A stretch of DNA of 64,000 nt from Dyadobacter bucti (GTDB lineage: Bacteria; Bacteroidota; Bacteroidia; Cytophagales; Spirosomataceae). The position numbers and the translations under genes are program-made. A model generated the notes under the pieces. That model saw nothing but the letters and a program-made list of their open reading frames with translations, was not told the origin of the DNA and did not search any database. Numbering within the stretch: the first letter of the stretch is position 1; every line of letters begins with the position of its first letter. The DNA is taken from contig NZ_SWFP01000010.1 of the NCBI RefSeq assembly GCF_005869225.1, positions 62,001 through 126,000 on the forward strand, in the 5' to 3' direction. This document shows, piece after piece, positions 34,847 to 44,280 of the stretch.

Positions 34847-37612
34847 TTAAAACAAGCCTAACTGACTTTCGGAAGCATCAGGCCCTTTTTTGGGTTTCTT
34901 TTTAGGTTTCGCTTGACTGTTTGAAATATCCTCGGGGTTTTCTCTCTCAGACGGCTCATCTGTTTCATTTTCAACGGATTGATCAGTAGCTTCGAGGCTT
35001 TCTGTGTACCCGTTTTCATTTTCATTTTCATTGCTGTCGTCCTCCGCGTCATCCACATCCGTGTCAACAGGTTCTTCGTCTGAAACAACTTCCGGTACCT
35101 CTTCAACAGGATCGGGAAGTGACGGCAGCCAGCGTACTTCCTTGAATTTGTCGCTTGGCAGTTTGTTGCCCATGGCCCGCCAGCCTCTGATGTCCACCAG
35201 TTCTTCTATCAGATACTCCTCGTGTATCTCCTCTTTCTGGGCGGTTTTGGGAATGATCACTTCCAGGCGCGGACGCTTGTCGGTGCTTGCTAGTAGCAAT
35301 TTACTGTTTTTCGAGTCGCTGATAAAGAGAAACTTTTTGTCAAGCGAAGAAGTCTCAATATTGAAACGTTTGATGAAATGGTATTTTTGCCCGCTGTCGT
35401 AATACAGGGCGGTGATCGCAAGTTTCGGGTCAAATTTCTTGACAAGCAATACTTCGTTGGACACATAATGATTGGTTAGGTCGAAGTTCGTCAGCTCGTA
35501 GGTACCATCTTTATAAATCACCAGAATGCTGTCGGAAGGCCCGAAATTCCCAAGATATTCACCTCGTTCGTCCCGGTTCAGCCGGCCGATGATCGGGTCA
35601 AACCACATATCGACACCGCCGAGCGTGGATCTTCCTGCCTGTTTCATTGTAATTTTCCTGACCGGATATTTGGTAAGGATATTGCCCATCGCGCTCCGGT
35701 TTTTGATCAGGAGGTCTGCAAAATTGAAGTCAAACTGCTTCACCTTTGCCTTGCTCTGGGCGGTGAGATTTACAGTAATGATCTCAGCTTCGCCATTTTC
35801 ATTCGCTGAAAAATAGGTGATTTTTGACTTGGGCGAACCCTGTGTCAGGTCATATTCACGGTCGCGGGTCACGGCGGTTACCTGGCATCTTTTGATATAG
35901 GATACCCCGGTTTTCCCATCAAGGTATACCAGGTTATAGACTTTCCGTTCATCATTTTTGACGAAAACCGAACAGAAAATAATGTCCTTGCCTACGAATA
36001 CCTTTTCCTGAACTTTTACGACAAGACATCGTCCGTCGGCTTTGAACACAATGATATCGTCTATGTCCGAACAGTCCATGACATATTCATCCTTTTTAAG
36101 ACCATAACCTATGAAGCCTTCCGCCCGGTTGACGTAGAGCTTCTGGTTGTTGGCCGCGACAATATTTGCGGAGATTTGGTTGAATGCCCTTATCTCGGTT
36201 TTTCTGCCTCTTCCTTTTCCGTATTTTTTTAAAAGATCTTTGTAATAATCAATGGCAAACCGGGTTATGTGCGCAAGGTTATCCTCGGCCTCAGCAAGAT
36301 CCTCCTGCCATTTGCGCATCAGCTCATCCGCTTTATAGCCGTCATATTTGGAAATCCGTTTGATCCTGATTTCTGTGAGCGCGACGATGTCATCGTCTGT
36401 TATCTCCCTGTAAAACTGTGGTTTGTAGGGATCAAGTCCTTTATCGATGGTTCGGATCACGGCTTCGAAAGTCTCGCATTCCTCAATGTCCCGGTAGATC
36501 CTGTTTTCGATAAATATTTTTTCGAGAGAACCATACAGGATCTTTTCGAGCAAGGCCAGCCTTTTGATTTCCAGCTCGCGCTGCAAAAGCCCGACAGTCT
36601 GCTGGGTATTGTACCTTAAAATTTCCGTAACCCCTACAAAATGAGGCTTGTCGGCGATAATGATACAGGCATTGGGAGATATCGAAACTTCACATTCCGT
36701 GAATGCGTAAAGCGCATCCATGGTGATATCCGGGGAAACGCCGGGCGCCAGGTGTACCTGTATTTCCACTTCGGCAGCCGTATTATCGACCACCTTTTTG
36801 ATCTTGATCTTCCCGCCGTCGTTGGCTTTCACTATGGAATCGATCAGGGAAGTGGTGGTCGTGCCGAACGGAATGTCCCGGATCACCAGCATCTTTTTGT
36901 CTTCTTCCTCTATTTTGGCACGTACACGCACTTTTCCGCCCCGCTGGCCGTCATTGTAATTGGAAATGTCGATCTGCCCGCCGGTCAGGAAATCGGGATA
37001 AATGGTAATTTCTTTTTCCTGAAGAATAGCGATCGAAGCCTCGATCAGTTCACAGAAATTATGCGGAAGTATCTTGGTCGACAATCCTACCGCGATCCCT
37101 TCTACGCCCAGCGATAAAAGAAGGGGAAATTTAACGGGCAGCGTTACCGGTTCGCGTTTGCGGCCATCATAGGAAAGCTGCCACTCGGTGGTATCATCAT
37201 TAAATACAATGTCTTTGGCAAAACGGGAAAGGCGCACTTCAATATAACGTCCGGCCGCGGCGCTGTCGCCGGTGCGGATATCCCCCCAGTTTCCCTGGGT
37301 ATCAAAAAGCAGTTCTTTCTGTCCGATATTCACGATAGCGTCGTAAATAGACGCATCTCCGTGCGGGTGGTATTGCATGGATGATCCTACCACATTGGCC
37401 ACTTTGTTGAAGCGGCCGTCATCCATTTCGTTCAGCGCGTGCATGATCCGGCGCTGTACCGGTTTTAAACCGTCTTCTATTGCCGGAACCGCGCGTTCCA
37501 GAATTACATAAGAGGCATAATCAAGAAACCAACTTTCATAGAGACCCGAGATGGGTAATTTGTCGTGCAATCCGCTATCTTCTACGTCAGGCGTAGCTCC
37601 GTTTTCGTCCAT
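34847..37612 (-). CDS. parC: DNA topoisomerase IV subunit A
   Basis: This is the DNA-cleaving subunit of the type IIA enzyme that unlinks daughter chromosomes. The 921 residues begin with the winged-helix domain (GLKPVQRRIMHALNEM), the quinolone-resistance region (HPHGDASIYDAI) and the catalytic tyrosine Y123 in AAAGRYIEVRLS. The C-terminal DNA-wrapping blades follow and lack a GyrA box (QRRGGKG), which favours ParC over GyrA. An acidic tail (about 830-895) is followed by a basic stretch (KPKKKPKKG) and the final SQLGLF. That last pentapeptide resembles the sliding-clamp-binding motif QL[SD]LF. No parE gene is adjacent. Confidence 0.95.
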   Translation of the reverse strand: MDENGATPDVEDSGLHDKLPISGLYESWFLDYASYVILERAVPAIEDGLKPVQRRIMHALNEMDDGRFNKVANVVGSSMQYHPHGDASIYDAIVNIGQKELLFDTQGNWGDIRTGDSAAAGRYIEVRLSRFAKDIVFNDDTTEWQLSYDGRKREPVTLPVKFPLLLSLGVEGIAVGLSTKILPHNFCELIEASIAILQEKEITIYPDFLTGGQIDISNYNDGQRGGKVRVRAKIEEEDKKMLVIRDIPFGTTTTSLIDSIVKANDGGKIKIKKVVDNTAAEVEIQVHLAPGVSPDITMDALYAFTECEVSISPNACIIIADKPHFVGVTEILRYNTQQTVGLLQRELEIKRLALLEKILYGSLEKIFIENRIYRDIEECETFEAVIRTIDKGLDPYKPQFYREITDDDIVALTEIRIKRISKYDGYKADELMRKWQEDLAEAEDNLAHITRFAIDYYKDLLKKYGKGRGRKTEIRAFNQISANIVAANNQKLYVNRAEGFIGYGLKKDEYVMDCSDIDDIIVFKADGRCLVVKVQEKVFVGKDIIFCSVFVKNDERKVYNLVYLDGKTGVSYIKRCQVTAVTRDREYDLTQGSPKSKITYFSANENGEAEIITVNLTAQSKAKVKQFDFNFADLLIKNRSAMGNILTKYPVRKITMKQAGRSTLGGVDMWFDPIIGRLNRDERGEYLGNFGPSDSILVIYKDGTYELTNFDLTNHYVSNEVLLVKKFDPKLAITALYYDSGQKYHFIKRFNIETSSLDKKFLFISDSKNSKLLLASTDKRPRLEVIIPKTAQKEEIHEEYLIEELVDIRGWRAMGNKLPSDKFKEVRWLPSLPDPVEEVPEVVSDEEPVDTDVDDAEDDSNENENENGYTESLEATDQSVENETDEPSERENPEDISNSQAKPKKKPKKGPDASESQLGLF

Positions 37613-37779
37613 AAAATGAAGGAAGAACCAGGTTTTAAGTATTCAGTAAATTTTGTAAGGTATTATCCCAACCGGCTTACGTTGCAGGACTGATGTATTC
37701 AAGAAGAACAAAACAGGACGAAGAACACCGAAAGGGTTATTTGATTTACCTGCTAATATAACAAATAAAGCGATAGTTT

Positions 37780-38433
37780 TTAGCTTTTGGGGTCGGGATC
37801 GGGGGTATTTATAACGGTCAGAAGTTCACTGATCATCATGGCAGTTGCACCCCAAATCTTGTATCCCTGGACCATATAATGCGGTGCATGTACCTGTTCT
37901 CCACGTATTTGGATGTCACTGGAACCGATAATATTAATATCAGAAATTTCTTCAATTTTGATCTCAAAAATATCTTCGACCTCGCGGGGGTCCGGGTAGA
38001 AATCCGGACGGTAGGGCATGTGTGCAATGACGGGCAGGACATAAAAGTTACTCGCGGGAATGAAAAGTTCGGTCAGGATTCCGATGATTTTTACATCATT
38101 CAGGCGCAATCCGATTTCTTCCTGGGCTTCGCGCAGGGCAGTGCGGATCAGGTCTTCGTCAGAAGGTTCGTAACGTCCACCGGGAAAGGCAACTTGTCCC
38201 GAATGGACTCCGTCGTAAGCCGGCCGGAGTATCAGCGGAAAATAGATCTCGCCTTTGTAGGGATAAAATAAAATCAGGACGGCACTTTTTCGGGTCCGCG
38301 TGTTGGGTTTGAAAGTCAGGCGGAGTTTGGATGAAGCTTGCATGATCCGGTGAGCCGACTCCCCGGGCAGCGGATATTTCAGGTTTTTGGTCAGTTGATT
38401 TACAAAGGATGAAAATGATCCTAGTGTAGGCAT
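37780..38433 (-). CDS. NUDIX hydrolase, coenzyme A pyrophosphatase type
   Basis: The 217 residues hold a full NUDIX box, GGRYEPSDEDLIRTALREAQEEIGL (about 85-109), with the REAQEE metal-binding glutamates. Just before it is LRPAYDGVHSGQVAFPGG, the signature of the NudL/YeaB branch that splits CoA or acyl-CoA to phosphopantetheine and 3',5'-ADP. The sequence TELFIPASNFYVLPVIA agrees with this branch. It lies 167 bp upstream of parC on the same strand and 37 bp beyond the DUF2442 gene. CoA as substrate is inferred from the family. Confidence 0.93.
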   Translation of the reverse strand: MPTLGSFSSFVNQLTKNLKYPLPGESAHRIMQASSKLRLTFKPNTRTRKSAVLILFYPYKGEIYFPLILRPAYDGVHSGQVAFPGGRYEPSDEDLIRTALREAQEEIGLRLNDVKIIGILTELFIPASNFYVLPVIAHMPYRPDFYPDPREVEDIFEIKIEEISDINIIGSSDIQIRGEQVHAPHYMVQGYKIWGATAMMISELLTVINTPDPDPKS

Positions 38434-38470
38434 GTGAGGTTGAGGGATTGAGTAGCGAACGTTGTTAAAT

Positions 38471-38710
38471 TTAAATCCTTGCGTAATTCAGTTGCCTGTT
38501 GAAATCAAAAAAGCTTTCCAGGCTCAGGTCTTCGTCGAGCTCTTCCCAGTGGACGCTGTCGTGCTCCGGCCCGATTTCAAAATTGTAACGTTGTTCCGGA
38601 GAAGCATTTTGGAGCCTCTTAAACCAAGCCAAAGGGTTTCCTATGGTATGCCCGCTGTCAGTGACGACGTAAATGTTATTTTCATCAAACCAAACTTTAT
38701 CGATTTTCAT
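38471..38710 (-). CDS. DUF2442-domain protein
   Basis: The 79 residues match DUF2442, a small domain often encoded next to DUF4160 and proposed as part of toxin-antitoxin-like pairs. The fit runs from MKIDKVWFDENNIYVVTDSGHTIGNPLAWF through SVHWEELDEDLSLESFF. The ATG at 38710 is where the domain begins; the frame is open 20 codons further to a TTG, but those residues come from the decayed gene upstream. Its start overlaps the ancestral end of the DUF4160 frame by 14 bp. It appears intact while its partner is broken. No function is known. Confidence 0.75.
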   Translation of the reverse strand: MKIDKVWFDENNIYVVTDSGHTIGNPLAWFKRLQNASPEQRYNFEIGPEHDSVHWEELDEDLSLESFFDFNRQLNYARI

Positions 38711-38972
38711 AATTTCCCAGTTTTGTAACGTCGATGATCTCTTGACCATGAAACTGATGTCATTTGTCAATAATCAATTACTCATTCTCTTCTACCAAAG
38801 CCTCAGCGAGAACCGGATCCTTTGTTTTCATACCACTGCTTTCCACAAGTCTGACAGGCCTCAATGTAAATTTAACCGTTCCATCGGCATTTCTCACACG
38901 TATGTGAATAGGCTAATGTTCAAGACTGTAAAAGAAAAATTTCATTCCAAACATTCTGAAAATTTCCGGCAT
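38697..38972 (-). pseudogene. DUF4160 gene interrupted by three in-frame stop codons
   Basis: The minus strand from ATG at 38972 reads MPEIFRMFGMKFFFYSLEH, then a TAG (codon 20, 38913-38915). The frame goes on as PIHIRVRNADGTVKFTL and RPVRLVESSGMKTKDP and LAEALVEENE up to a TAA (codon 65, 38778-38780). Then LIIDK, a TGA (codon 71, 38760-38762), and HQFHGQEIIDVTKLGNYENR up to a TAA at 38697. This matches a DUF4160 domain with conserved residues before and after each stop and no frameshift. The ancestral gene would be 91 residues and would overlap the DUF2442 start by 14 bp, like intact pairs. A -7 box (TATATTTG, 39014-39021) remains upstream. Decay is the simplest explanation. Confidence 0.75.
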
Positions 38973-39049
38973 ATTTAAAGTGTGTTAATGCATGATTGTC
39001 AAATACAATTATGCAAATATAAATAATAACAATTACAGGATTTAACCGG

Positions 39050-40636
39050 CTATTCCTGGGAAACAGCGGCATATAATTTTGCGAGCTGCTCGGCGCAACG
39101 TTCTCCGTCCATAGCGGCTGACATGATGCCCCCGGCATAGCCGGCGCCTTCCCCGCAGGGAAACAAACCTTTGATCTCCGGATGCTCGCAGCTTTCGCGC
39201 TCACGTGGAATTCTTACGGGTGAAGACGTCCTGCTTTCAACACCTATCAGTTGTGCATCTGCCGAAAGGTATCCCCGCATTTTTTGCCCAAAATCTGAAA
39301 GTGCATCGCGCAGTGGAAATGCAATATGGGGAGGCAAAACTTCGCGAAGATCCACCGCGTGAAGTCCGGGTTGATAGGAGGTTTCGCGCAGAGACGACGA
39401 AATTTTTCCTTTTACAAAATCCATGGCCAATTGAGCGGGGGCGGTTTGCGTAGCGCCCGCCAGCTTACAGGCCGTCGCTTCCATTTCTTTCTGCATTTGC
39501 AAACCTGCCAGTGGTCCGTATTCCCGGTAGGGTAAAAGATCGGCCTCCTCTATGGAAACCACTATGCCGGAATTGGCATAAGGGGAATCGCGCCGGGAAG
39601 GTGACATGCCGTTGACGACCACTTCGCCTGCATCGGTTGCCGCCGGAACAATAAAGCCGCCCGGACACATACAAAACGAAAACACGCCCCGCTGCACTCC
39701 CTGGTACCTGGTTTGGGTTACAAGACTATAGGAAGCTGCCGGCAAATAAGGCCCACGATCAGTTTCGCAGTGATACTGGATTTTGTCAATCGTATTCTGA
39801 GGATGTTCTATGCGGACGCCCATCGCGAAAGACTTGCTTTCGATCAGGATGTTTTTGGCATGCAGCAGATCGTAGATATCACGTGCGGAATGCCCGGTCG
39901 CAAGTATAACGCCGATTCCCGTATGTTCCTGATTATCATTGGTAACTACGCCTTTTATTTTATTCTGACCAATAATAAGGTCTGTTACCTTGGTGTCAAA
40001 ATGGATTTCGCCACCTGCTTTCAGAATGCTCGCCCGCATTTCAGATACCACTACGGGAAGTTTGTTGGTACCAATATGTGGATGTGTATCAATCAGGATC
40101 TGTTCGCTGGCACCGTGCCCCACGAAGATTTCCAGCACCCTGCGTATGTCGCCGCGTTTATTCGAGCGGGTGTATAGCTTTCCGTCGGAGTACGTCCCGG
40201 CGCCGCCTTCGCCGAAGCAGTAGTTGGATTCGGGATTGACAATGTGATCTTTGTTGATCGCAGCCAGATCACGACGTCTGGTGCGTACATCTTTGCCTCT
40301 TTCAAATAAAACCGGTTTTATACCCAGCTCAATGAGCCTTAACGCAGCAAACATACCCGCCGGCCCGCAGCCCACGATAATTGCTTCCGGGCTTTTGCTT
40401 ACGTCCTGATACTCCAGTTGAAACTGAATCAGCGAAGGCGGGATTTCATTGACATAAACTTCGGCCTGTACATTGATTTTTACCTGCCGGCCGCGCGCGT
40501 CGATAGACTGGCGGGTTTTCCGGATTACGGGATTGTCACCTGGGCGTAACCTCAGTTTTTTGATGATATGCTGCCGGAAATTCTCATCGTCCAGGGCGAT
40601 TTCGGGAGCGAGTGTAAGCTGAATGGTAGTTTGCAT
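39050..40636 (-). CDS. COG2509-type FAD-dependent dehydrogenase
   Basis: The 528-residue flavoprotein has an N-terminal domain (about 1-85) typical of COG2509 proteins, then the FAD-binding Rossmann motif IIVGCGPAGMFAALRLIELG, the CFGEGGAGTYSDGKLYTR segment and a C-terminal flavin-binding end (KGLFPCGEGAGYAGGIMSAAMDG). It also keeps GVRIEHPQNTIDKIQY. The family is widespread but the substrate is unknown. It is transcribed from a promoter shared in space with the divergent gene at 40737. No signal peptide is seen, so it is cytosolic. Confidence 0.92.
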   Translation of the reverse strand: MQTTIQLTLAPEIALDDENFRQHIIKKLRLRPGDNPVIRKTRQSIDARGRQVKINVQAEVYVNEIPPSLIQFQLEYQDVSKSPEAIIVGCGPAGMFAALRLIELGIKPVLFERGKDVRTRRRDLAAINKDHIVNPESNYCFGEGGAGTYSDGKLYTRSNKRGDIRRVLEIFVGHGASEQILIDTHPHIGTNKLPVVVSEMRASILKAGGEIHFDTKVTDLIIGQNKIKGVVTNDNQEHTGIGVILATGHSARDIYDLLHAKNILIESKSFAMGVRIEHPQNTIDKIQYHCETDRGPYLPAASYSLVTQTRYQGVQRGVFSFCMCPGGFIVPAATDAGEVVVNGMSPSRRDSPYANSGIVVSIEEADLLPYREYGPLAGLQMQKEMEATACKLAGATQTAPAQLAMDFVKGKISSSLRETSYQPGLHAVDLREVLPPHIAFPLRDALSDFGQKMRGYLSADAQLIGVESRTSSPVRIPRERESCEHPEIKGLFPCGEGAGYAGGIMSAAMDGERCAEQLAKLYAAVSQE

Positions 40637-40663
40637 TGGAAAGGGATTTATCCTTTAATGGTG

Positions 40664-40689
40664 CAAAGATAAGGTTTTTGATAACTTTG
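40664..40689. promoter_or_regulatory. Divergent -7 boxes between COG2509 and Tat-protein genes
   Basis: TATCTTTG on the minus strand (40664-40671) and TAACTTTG on the plus strand (40682-40689) both match TAnnTTTG and point away from each other. They sit 28 bp and 48 bp from the two start codons. No strong -33 element is seen for either. Confidence 0.4.
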
Positions 40690-40736
40690 ATATTTCACCG
40701 GCGGGAAATGGCCGGATCACCTAAAACCCGGATATC

Positions 40737-41657
40737 ATGTCAATCAATCGTCGTCACTTTCTAAACACGCTCGCTTTGTCTGCCGGAGGGGCTTTTTTAC
40801 CGGAGCTTTCTTTTTCCGGAAGCCTCGAAAATACCTTTCCTGTTTCCTGTAACCAGTATTCCTGGATCACATTCTTTGGACGTGAAGGCCGGGACTGGGG
40901 TGCAAATCCGGATGTTTCCTTATCGGAATTTGCCGCCACGGGGATCAAAGCATATGAGCCTGCCTTTAATCATGCCGACGAAGTACCTAAACTTTTGCCG
41001 CTGCTGAAAAAATACAAGCTGGTAATGCCCTCAGTTTATGTAAATACATCTTTGCACCAATCAGAAGAGGCAAGCAAATCACTGGAATCCGTACTGGCGA
41101 TAGCCGATGCTTTGAAGCCAGCCGGTACTAAAATCATCGTCACCAACCCAAACCCGATCAAATGGGGCAGCGGGGAAGATAAATCGGACGAGGAGCTTGC
41201 AGAACAAGCCCGGAATCTGGACAAGCTGGGTGCCGAGCTGAAAACAAAGGGAATGTCGCTGGCGTACCACACCCACGATGTCGAACTGCGTGCGGCAGCC
41301 AGGGAGTTCCATCACATGCTGCTGGCCACCGATCCGAAAAACGTGTCGCTTTGTCTGGACGTGCATTGGGTTTACAGGGGTTCCGGCAATTCGCAGGTCG
41401 CACTTTTTGACATTGTAAAATTGTATGGGAACCGGATCGCCGAGCTGCATTTGCGCCAATCCAAGGGTGGTATCTGGCAGGAAACATTCGGGCCGGGCGA
41501 TATAGATTACGCCCGGCTGGCCGATGTTTTGAAAAAAATGAATGTCAAGCCGCACCTTGTTCTGGAACAATGCCTGGAAAAGACTTCACCGAACACAACC
41601 AACGCCATAGAAGCACATAAGGCAGATATGGTATATGTAAAGCAGATTTTCGGGTAA
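40737..41657 (+). CDS. Tat-exported sugar phosphate isomerase/epimerase-like TIM barrel
   Basis: The 306 residues start with a twin-arginine signal (NRRHFLNTLALSAGGAFLPEL). The rest is an AP-endonuclease-2 (xylose-isomerase-like) TIM barrel: GIKAYEPAFNHADEV, TKIIVTNPN, LAYHTHDVEL, VSLCLDVHWV, ELHLRQSKGG and KPHLVLEQC hold the His, Asp and Glu metal ligands. The Tat signal implies the folded, metal-loaded enzyme is sent to the periplasm. Related Bacteroidota proteins are thought to act on sugars or myo-inositol derivatives. Its substrate is unknown. It converges on the T9SS gene downstream with 13 bp between stops. Confidence 0.88.
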   Translation: MSINRRHFLNTLALSAGGAFLPELSFSGSLENTFPVSCNQYSWITFFGREGRDWGANPDVSLSEFAATGIKAYEPAFNHADEVPKLLPLLKKYKLVMPSVYVNTSLHQSEEASKSLESVLAIADALKPAGTKIIVTNPNPIKWGSGEDKSDEELAEQARNLDKLGAELKTKGMSLAYHTHDVELRAAAREFHHMLLATDPKNVSLCLDVHWVYRGSGNSQVALFDIVKLYGNRIAELHLRQSKGGIWQETFGPGDIDYARLADVLKKMNVKPHLVLEQCLEKTSPNTTNAIEAHKADMVYVKQIFG

Positions 41658-41670
41658 TTGTCGTTCCGTG

Positions 41671-43053
41671 TTATCTGGCGATCAGCAACTTGCCGGTTTG
41701 TGTTTGTATGCCGGTTTGTACGCTGTATATGTAGATCCCTTCTTTCATGCTCCTGACATCGAGCACTTTTTCGTAGGTTCCGGGCTGCTGGTATTCATTA
41801 ACGAGTTCAGAAGTAAGCCTGCCGCCGGAGTCGAACAAGTTTATTTTAACAGGCGCAGCTTCGCTTAGCTGGTAACGGATAGTTGCCTGGGATCTGGCAG
41901 GATTGGGAAAGGCAGACGCTGCGGTAACTGGGCTATCATCCTTTTCCTCAGATTCATCTGCCATGCGCGCGCCGGAGTTGGAAAGGCTTGCAGCAACAAG
42001 GTAATGGGTGAGTGCACCCTTGGCAGGAGAAGCCAGATTTCCCCCTAGGTGAATGGTTCCCGCAGGAAAAGTTTTGCTGTATACATCAAGATAGGATGTG
42101 CCAGGATCGTTGGTCTTCACTCTGTCGGGCAGCTTGGTCCAGCCGCTGAGCCAGGCTGGCAAAGCCGTTGCCCTCGGATCATATAATACATACAACGTTG
42201 ACTGTTTTGTCAGCTTGAATTTCAGGAATGATCGCGAGGTATTCCATTTATCCAGATTGGCTGTCTGTATAAAAGCGGCACCGTTCAAAACAGGCGGTAC
42301 TTTCAAAAAGGTGTAGTCACGATCGCTATACACTGGGAAGCCAGGTGACATGACCGCTACGTGACAGGCTTTACCGTTATCGTTGATCGGGTTTGTGATT
42401 ACAGAAGGCAACCTCCTGGCCTCGATCCAGTCGACCGAAAAAGGAACCGGAGCGGTTTCCGTATCTACGCGCCATCCAAAATGACCCAGAGCAGGATATG
42501 TTGTATCCGTCGCTTCCAGCACAGGGACGTTGCTATATCCGTTACCGCTGTTCAGAAAAACCTTGATCAGGCCGCTGGAATACTTCTCAATTCTGAACGT
42601 GATCGGCTTTATCGGATCCAGGATTATATCTTTATGGGCCAGTACAATCGGCCAGTATTCGTTTCCTTCCGCCCGCCCCAGGGTAAGGCCCTGATCGTAG
42701 CTGGGCTGATATTTCAACGTATAACCGTACTCGCTGCGGGGATCTAGCTTTCCAAAAAGAATGCTGTACTGTCTGTGATAGCCGTTTTCCAGGGTTAACC
42801 CTACAGTCTCGAGTACGTAGCTGGTCTGGGTGAACTTTTTGCTGGTAGTCAGTGTGCCGCCCGTTCCATCGATGTAATTGTAGGCCTTCCCCGAAACAAC
42901 AGACCATTTGGAATAATCAGAAGCCAGCCATGCAGCCCCGAGCGCTCCCCGGTTGAAGTCGTCCCGCCAAATGATCTGCGCATTTGTTTTAAAAGGGGTA
43001 ATAATGGATAATAAAATGCAGAATGTACTCAGAGAGGTAAAAAGTTTTTTCAT
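41671..43053 (-). CDS. Secreted T9SS-sorted protein of unknown function
   Basis: The 460 residues begin with a signal peptide (MKKLFTSLSTFCILLSIITPFKTNA); the ATG at 43053 is chosen for it. The first 190 residues resemble a concanavalin-like laminin-G/LamG-type beta-sandwich (DDFNRGALGAAWLAS, GYTLKYQPSYDQGLTLGRAEG). A middle domain (about 210-350) is beta-rich with no name I can give. The C-terminal T9SS type A domain starts at FPNPARSQATIRYQL and ends GIYIYSVQTG...LLIAR. The protein is probably exported and bound at the surface, and might bind glycans, which is only inferred from the fold. Confidence 0.8.
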   Translation of the reverse strand: MKKLFTSLSTFCILLSIITPFKTNAQIIWRDDFNRGALGAAWLASDYSKWSVVSGKAYNYIDGTGGTLTTSKKFTQTSYVLETVGLTLENGYHRQYSILFGKLDPRSEYGYTLKYQPSYDQGLTLGRAEGNEYWPIVLAHKDIILDPIKPITFRIEKYSSGLIKVFLNSGNGYSNVPVLEATDTTYPALGHFGWRVDTETAPVPFSVDWIEARRLPSVITNPINDNGKACHVAVMSPGFPVYSDRDYTFLKVPPVLNGAAFIQTANLDKWNTSRSFLKFKLTKQSTLYVLYDPRATALPAWLSGWTKLPDRVKTNDPGTSYLDVYSKTFPAGTIHLGGNLASPAKGALTHYLVAASLSNSGARMADESEEKDDSPVTAASAFPNPARSQATIRYQLSEAAPVKINLFDSGGRLTSELVNEYQQPGTYEKVLDVRSMKEGIYIYSVQTGIQTQTGKLLIAR

Positions 43054-43196
43054 CGCAGCTGTCTGGCTAACCTGTTTAAGATTAATAATAAACGACAAAG
43101 CGAGCTATCAGGCCCGAAAGGTTACGTTCCTGAAAAGATAGAATAAAATCTACGTAAAATGAAAAAAATACTACAAAAAAGAGAAAAGATTTGAAG

Positions 43197-44117
43197 TTAG
43201 GCTTTTTTGCCGTGGTCATGCAGGTCCTTTTGCAGTTCCCTGCTGGTTTGACGTGATCCGTCAGGCGACCAGCCAGGTGCTTTGAGCAGGAATTTGAGTT
43301 TGGTCACAAAGTCGACGGGTTGTTCAAAATCCTTCCCGATTTCCTTCCATTCGTGAAAGATCGTTTGGGTGATGCCCTGATGTTCCGTCGGCTTGGTAAG
43401 TCCGTAGCGTGGTGGCACTGTTGGTATTTCCTCCTGAAAAGTCCCGAAAAGCTTGTCCCAGATGATCAGGCACATACCCATGTTCTTGTCAAGATATTCG
43501 ATATTGCTGGCGTGATGGACGCGGTGGTGAGAGGGTGTTACAAAGATATATTCCAAAAAGCCCAGTTTCTTGACGTACTCCGTATGTACGATAACCCCGT
43601 AGATCTGCGTGATCGAATACATGATCACAATGTCTGCGGGATTGAAACCGATGAGTGCAAGCGGGATAAAATAAACAAACCGGTACAAAGGCTGAAAAAC
43701 TGAAGAGCGGAAGCCGGTAGTGAGATTGAAATGTTCGGAAGAGTGATGTGTCACATGTACGGCCCAGAAAAGCCTGCAGTGATGGTCAACATAATGTAAT
43801 GTGTAAAAGGCAAGGTCTTCGAGCAGGAAAAGGGAGAACCAGTACAGATAAGGATTTCCGATCGGGGCGAAAATCTGAAAATTATAGAACCATATCAGTA
43901 CGCCGATATAAGCAGCCCGGAACAACAGATCGATACCTCCGTTGAGGAGCATGAGTGCGGCATTGGTAAGCGTATCTTTGAATGAATAGGCAGTGCGGGC
44001 CGAAAGCGAATCGCGGTCGACGCTGTGGGTAAGGAATATTTCCAGGCAAATCAGGAACAGATAAAACGGGGTGGACAGTTTTAATACAAGGTCCTCCAAA
44101 TCATAAGTGCCGGGCAT
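43197..44117 (-). CDS. Sterol desaturase/fatty-acid hydroxylase-family membrane protein
   Basis: The 306-residue membrane protein has four or more helices and the diiron histidine motifs HYVDHHCRLFWAVHVTHHSSEH and PSHHRVHH, which bind two irons in the sterol-desaturase family. It would hydroxylate or desaturate a lipid using oxygen and an electron donor. The family acts on sterols, carotenoids, alkylglycerols or fatty acids, and the substrate here is open. A -7 box (TATCTTTG) lies 21 bp upstream of the start. The ScfR-like regulator gene lies just upstream on the same strand. Confidence 0.9.
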   Translation of the reverse strand: MPGTYDLEDLVLKLSTPFYLFLICLEIFLTHSVDRDSLSARTAYSFKDTLTNAALMLLNGGIDLLFRAAYIGVLIWFYNFQIFAPIGNPYLYWFSLFLLEDLAFYTLHYVDHHCRLFWAVHVTHHSSEHFNLTTGFRSSVFQPLYRFVYFIPLALIGFNPADIVIMYSITQIYGVIVHTEYVKKLGFLEYIFVTPSHHRVHHASNIEYLDKNMGMCLIIWDKLFGTFQEEIPTVPPRYGLTKPTEHQGITQTIFHEWKEIGKDFEQPVDFVTKLKFLLKAPGWSPDGSRQTSRELQKDLHDHGKKA

Positions 44118-44138
44118 AACAGTATTTCAAGTGTTTGA

Positions 44139-44146
44139 CAAAGATA
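44139..44146 (-). promoter_or_regulatory. -7 box of the sterol-desaturase-type gene
   Basis: The minus strand reads TATCTTTG, matching TAnnTTTG, and would start RNA about 15 bases before the ATG at 44117. No clear -33 element is seen. Confidence 0.45.
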
Positions 44147-44280
44147 GTTGAGAACAGAATTTGAATGTCCTGGATGCTGCTTTCTAAGTAATTTTTAATC
44201 CAGGAATTCACCAATTGTACGGCATTGTAATCCTTATTCTGCAATGACATTTGTTTCTGATCAAACCCCTATGCAGTCTC

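Noticed and set aside
38471..38770. Longer DUF2442 start at TTG 38770
   Set aside because: The first 20 residues read across the decayed DUF4160 end and do not match the domain.
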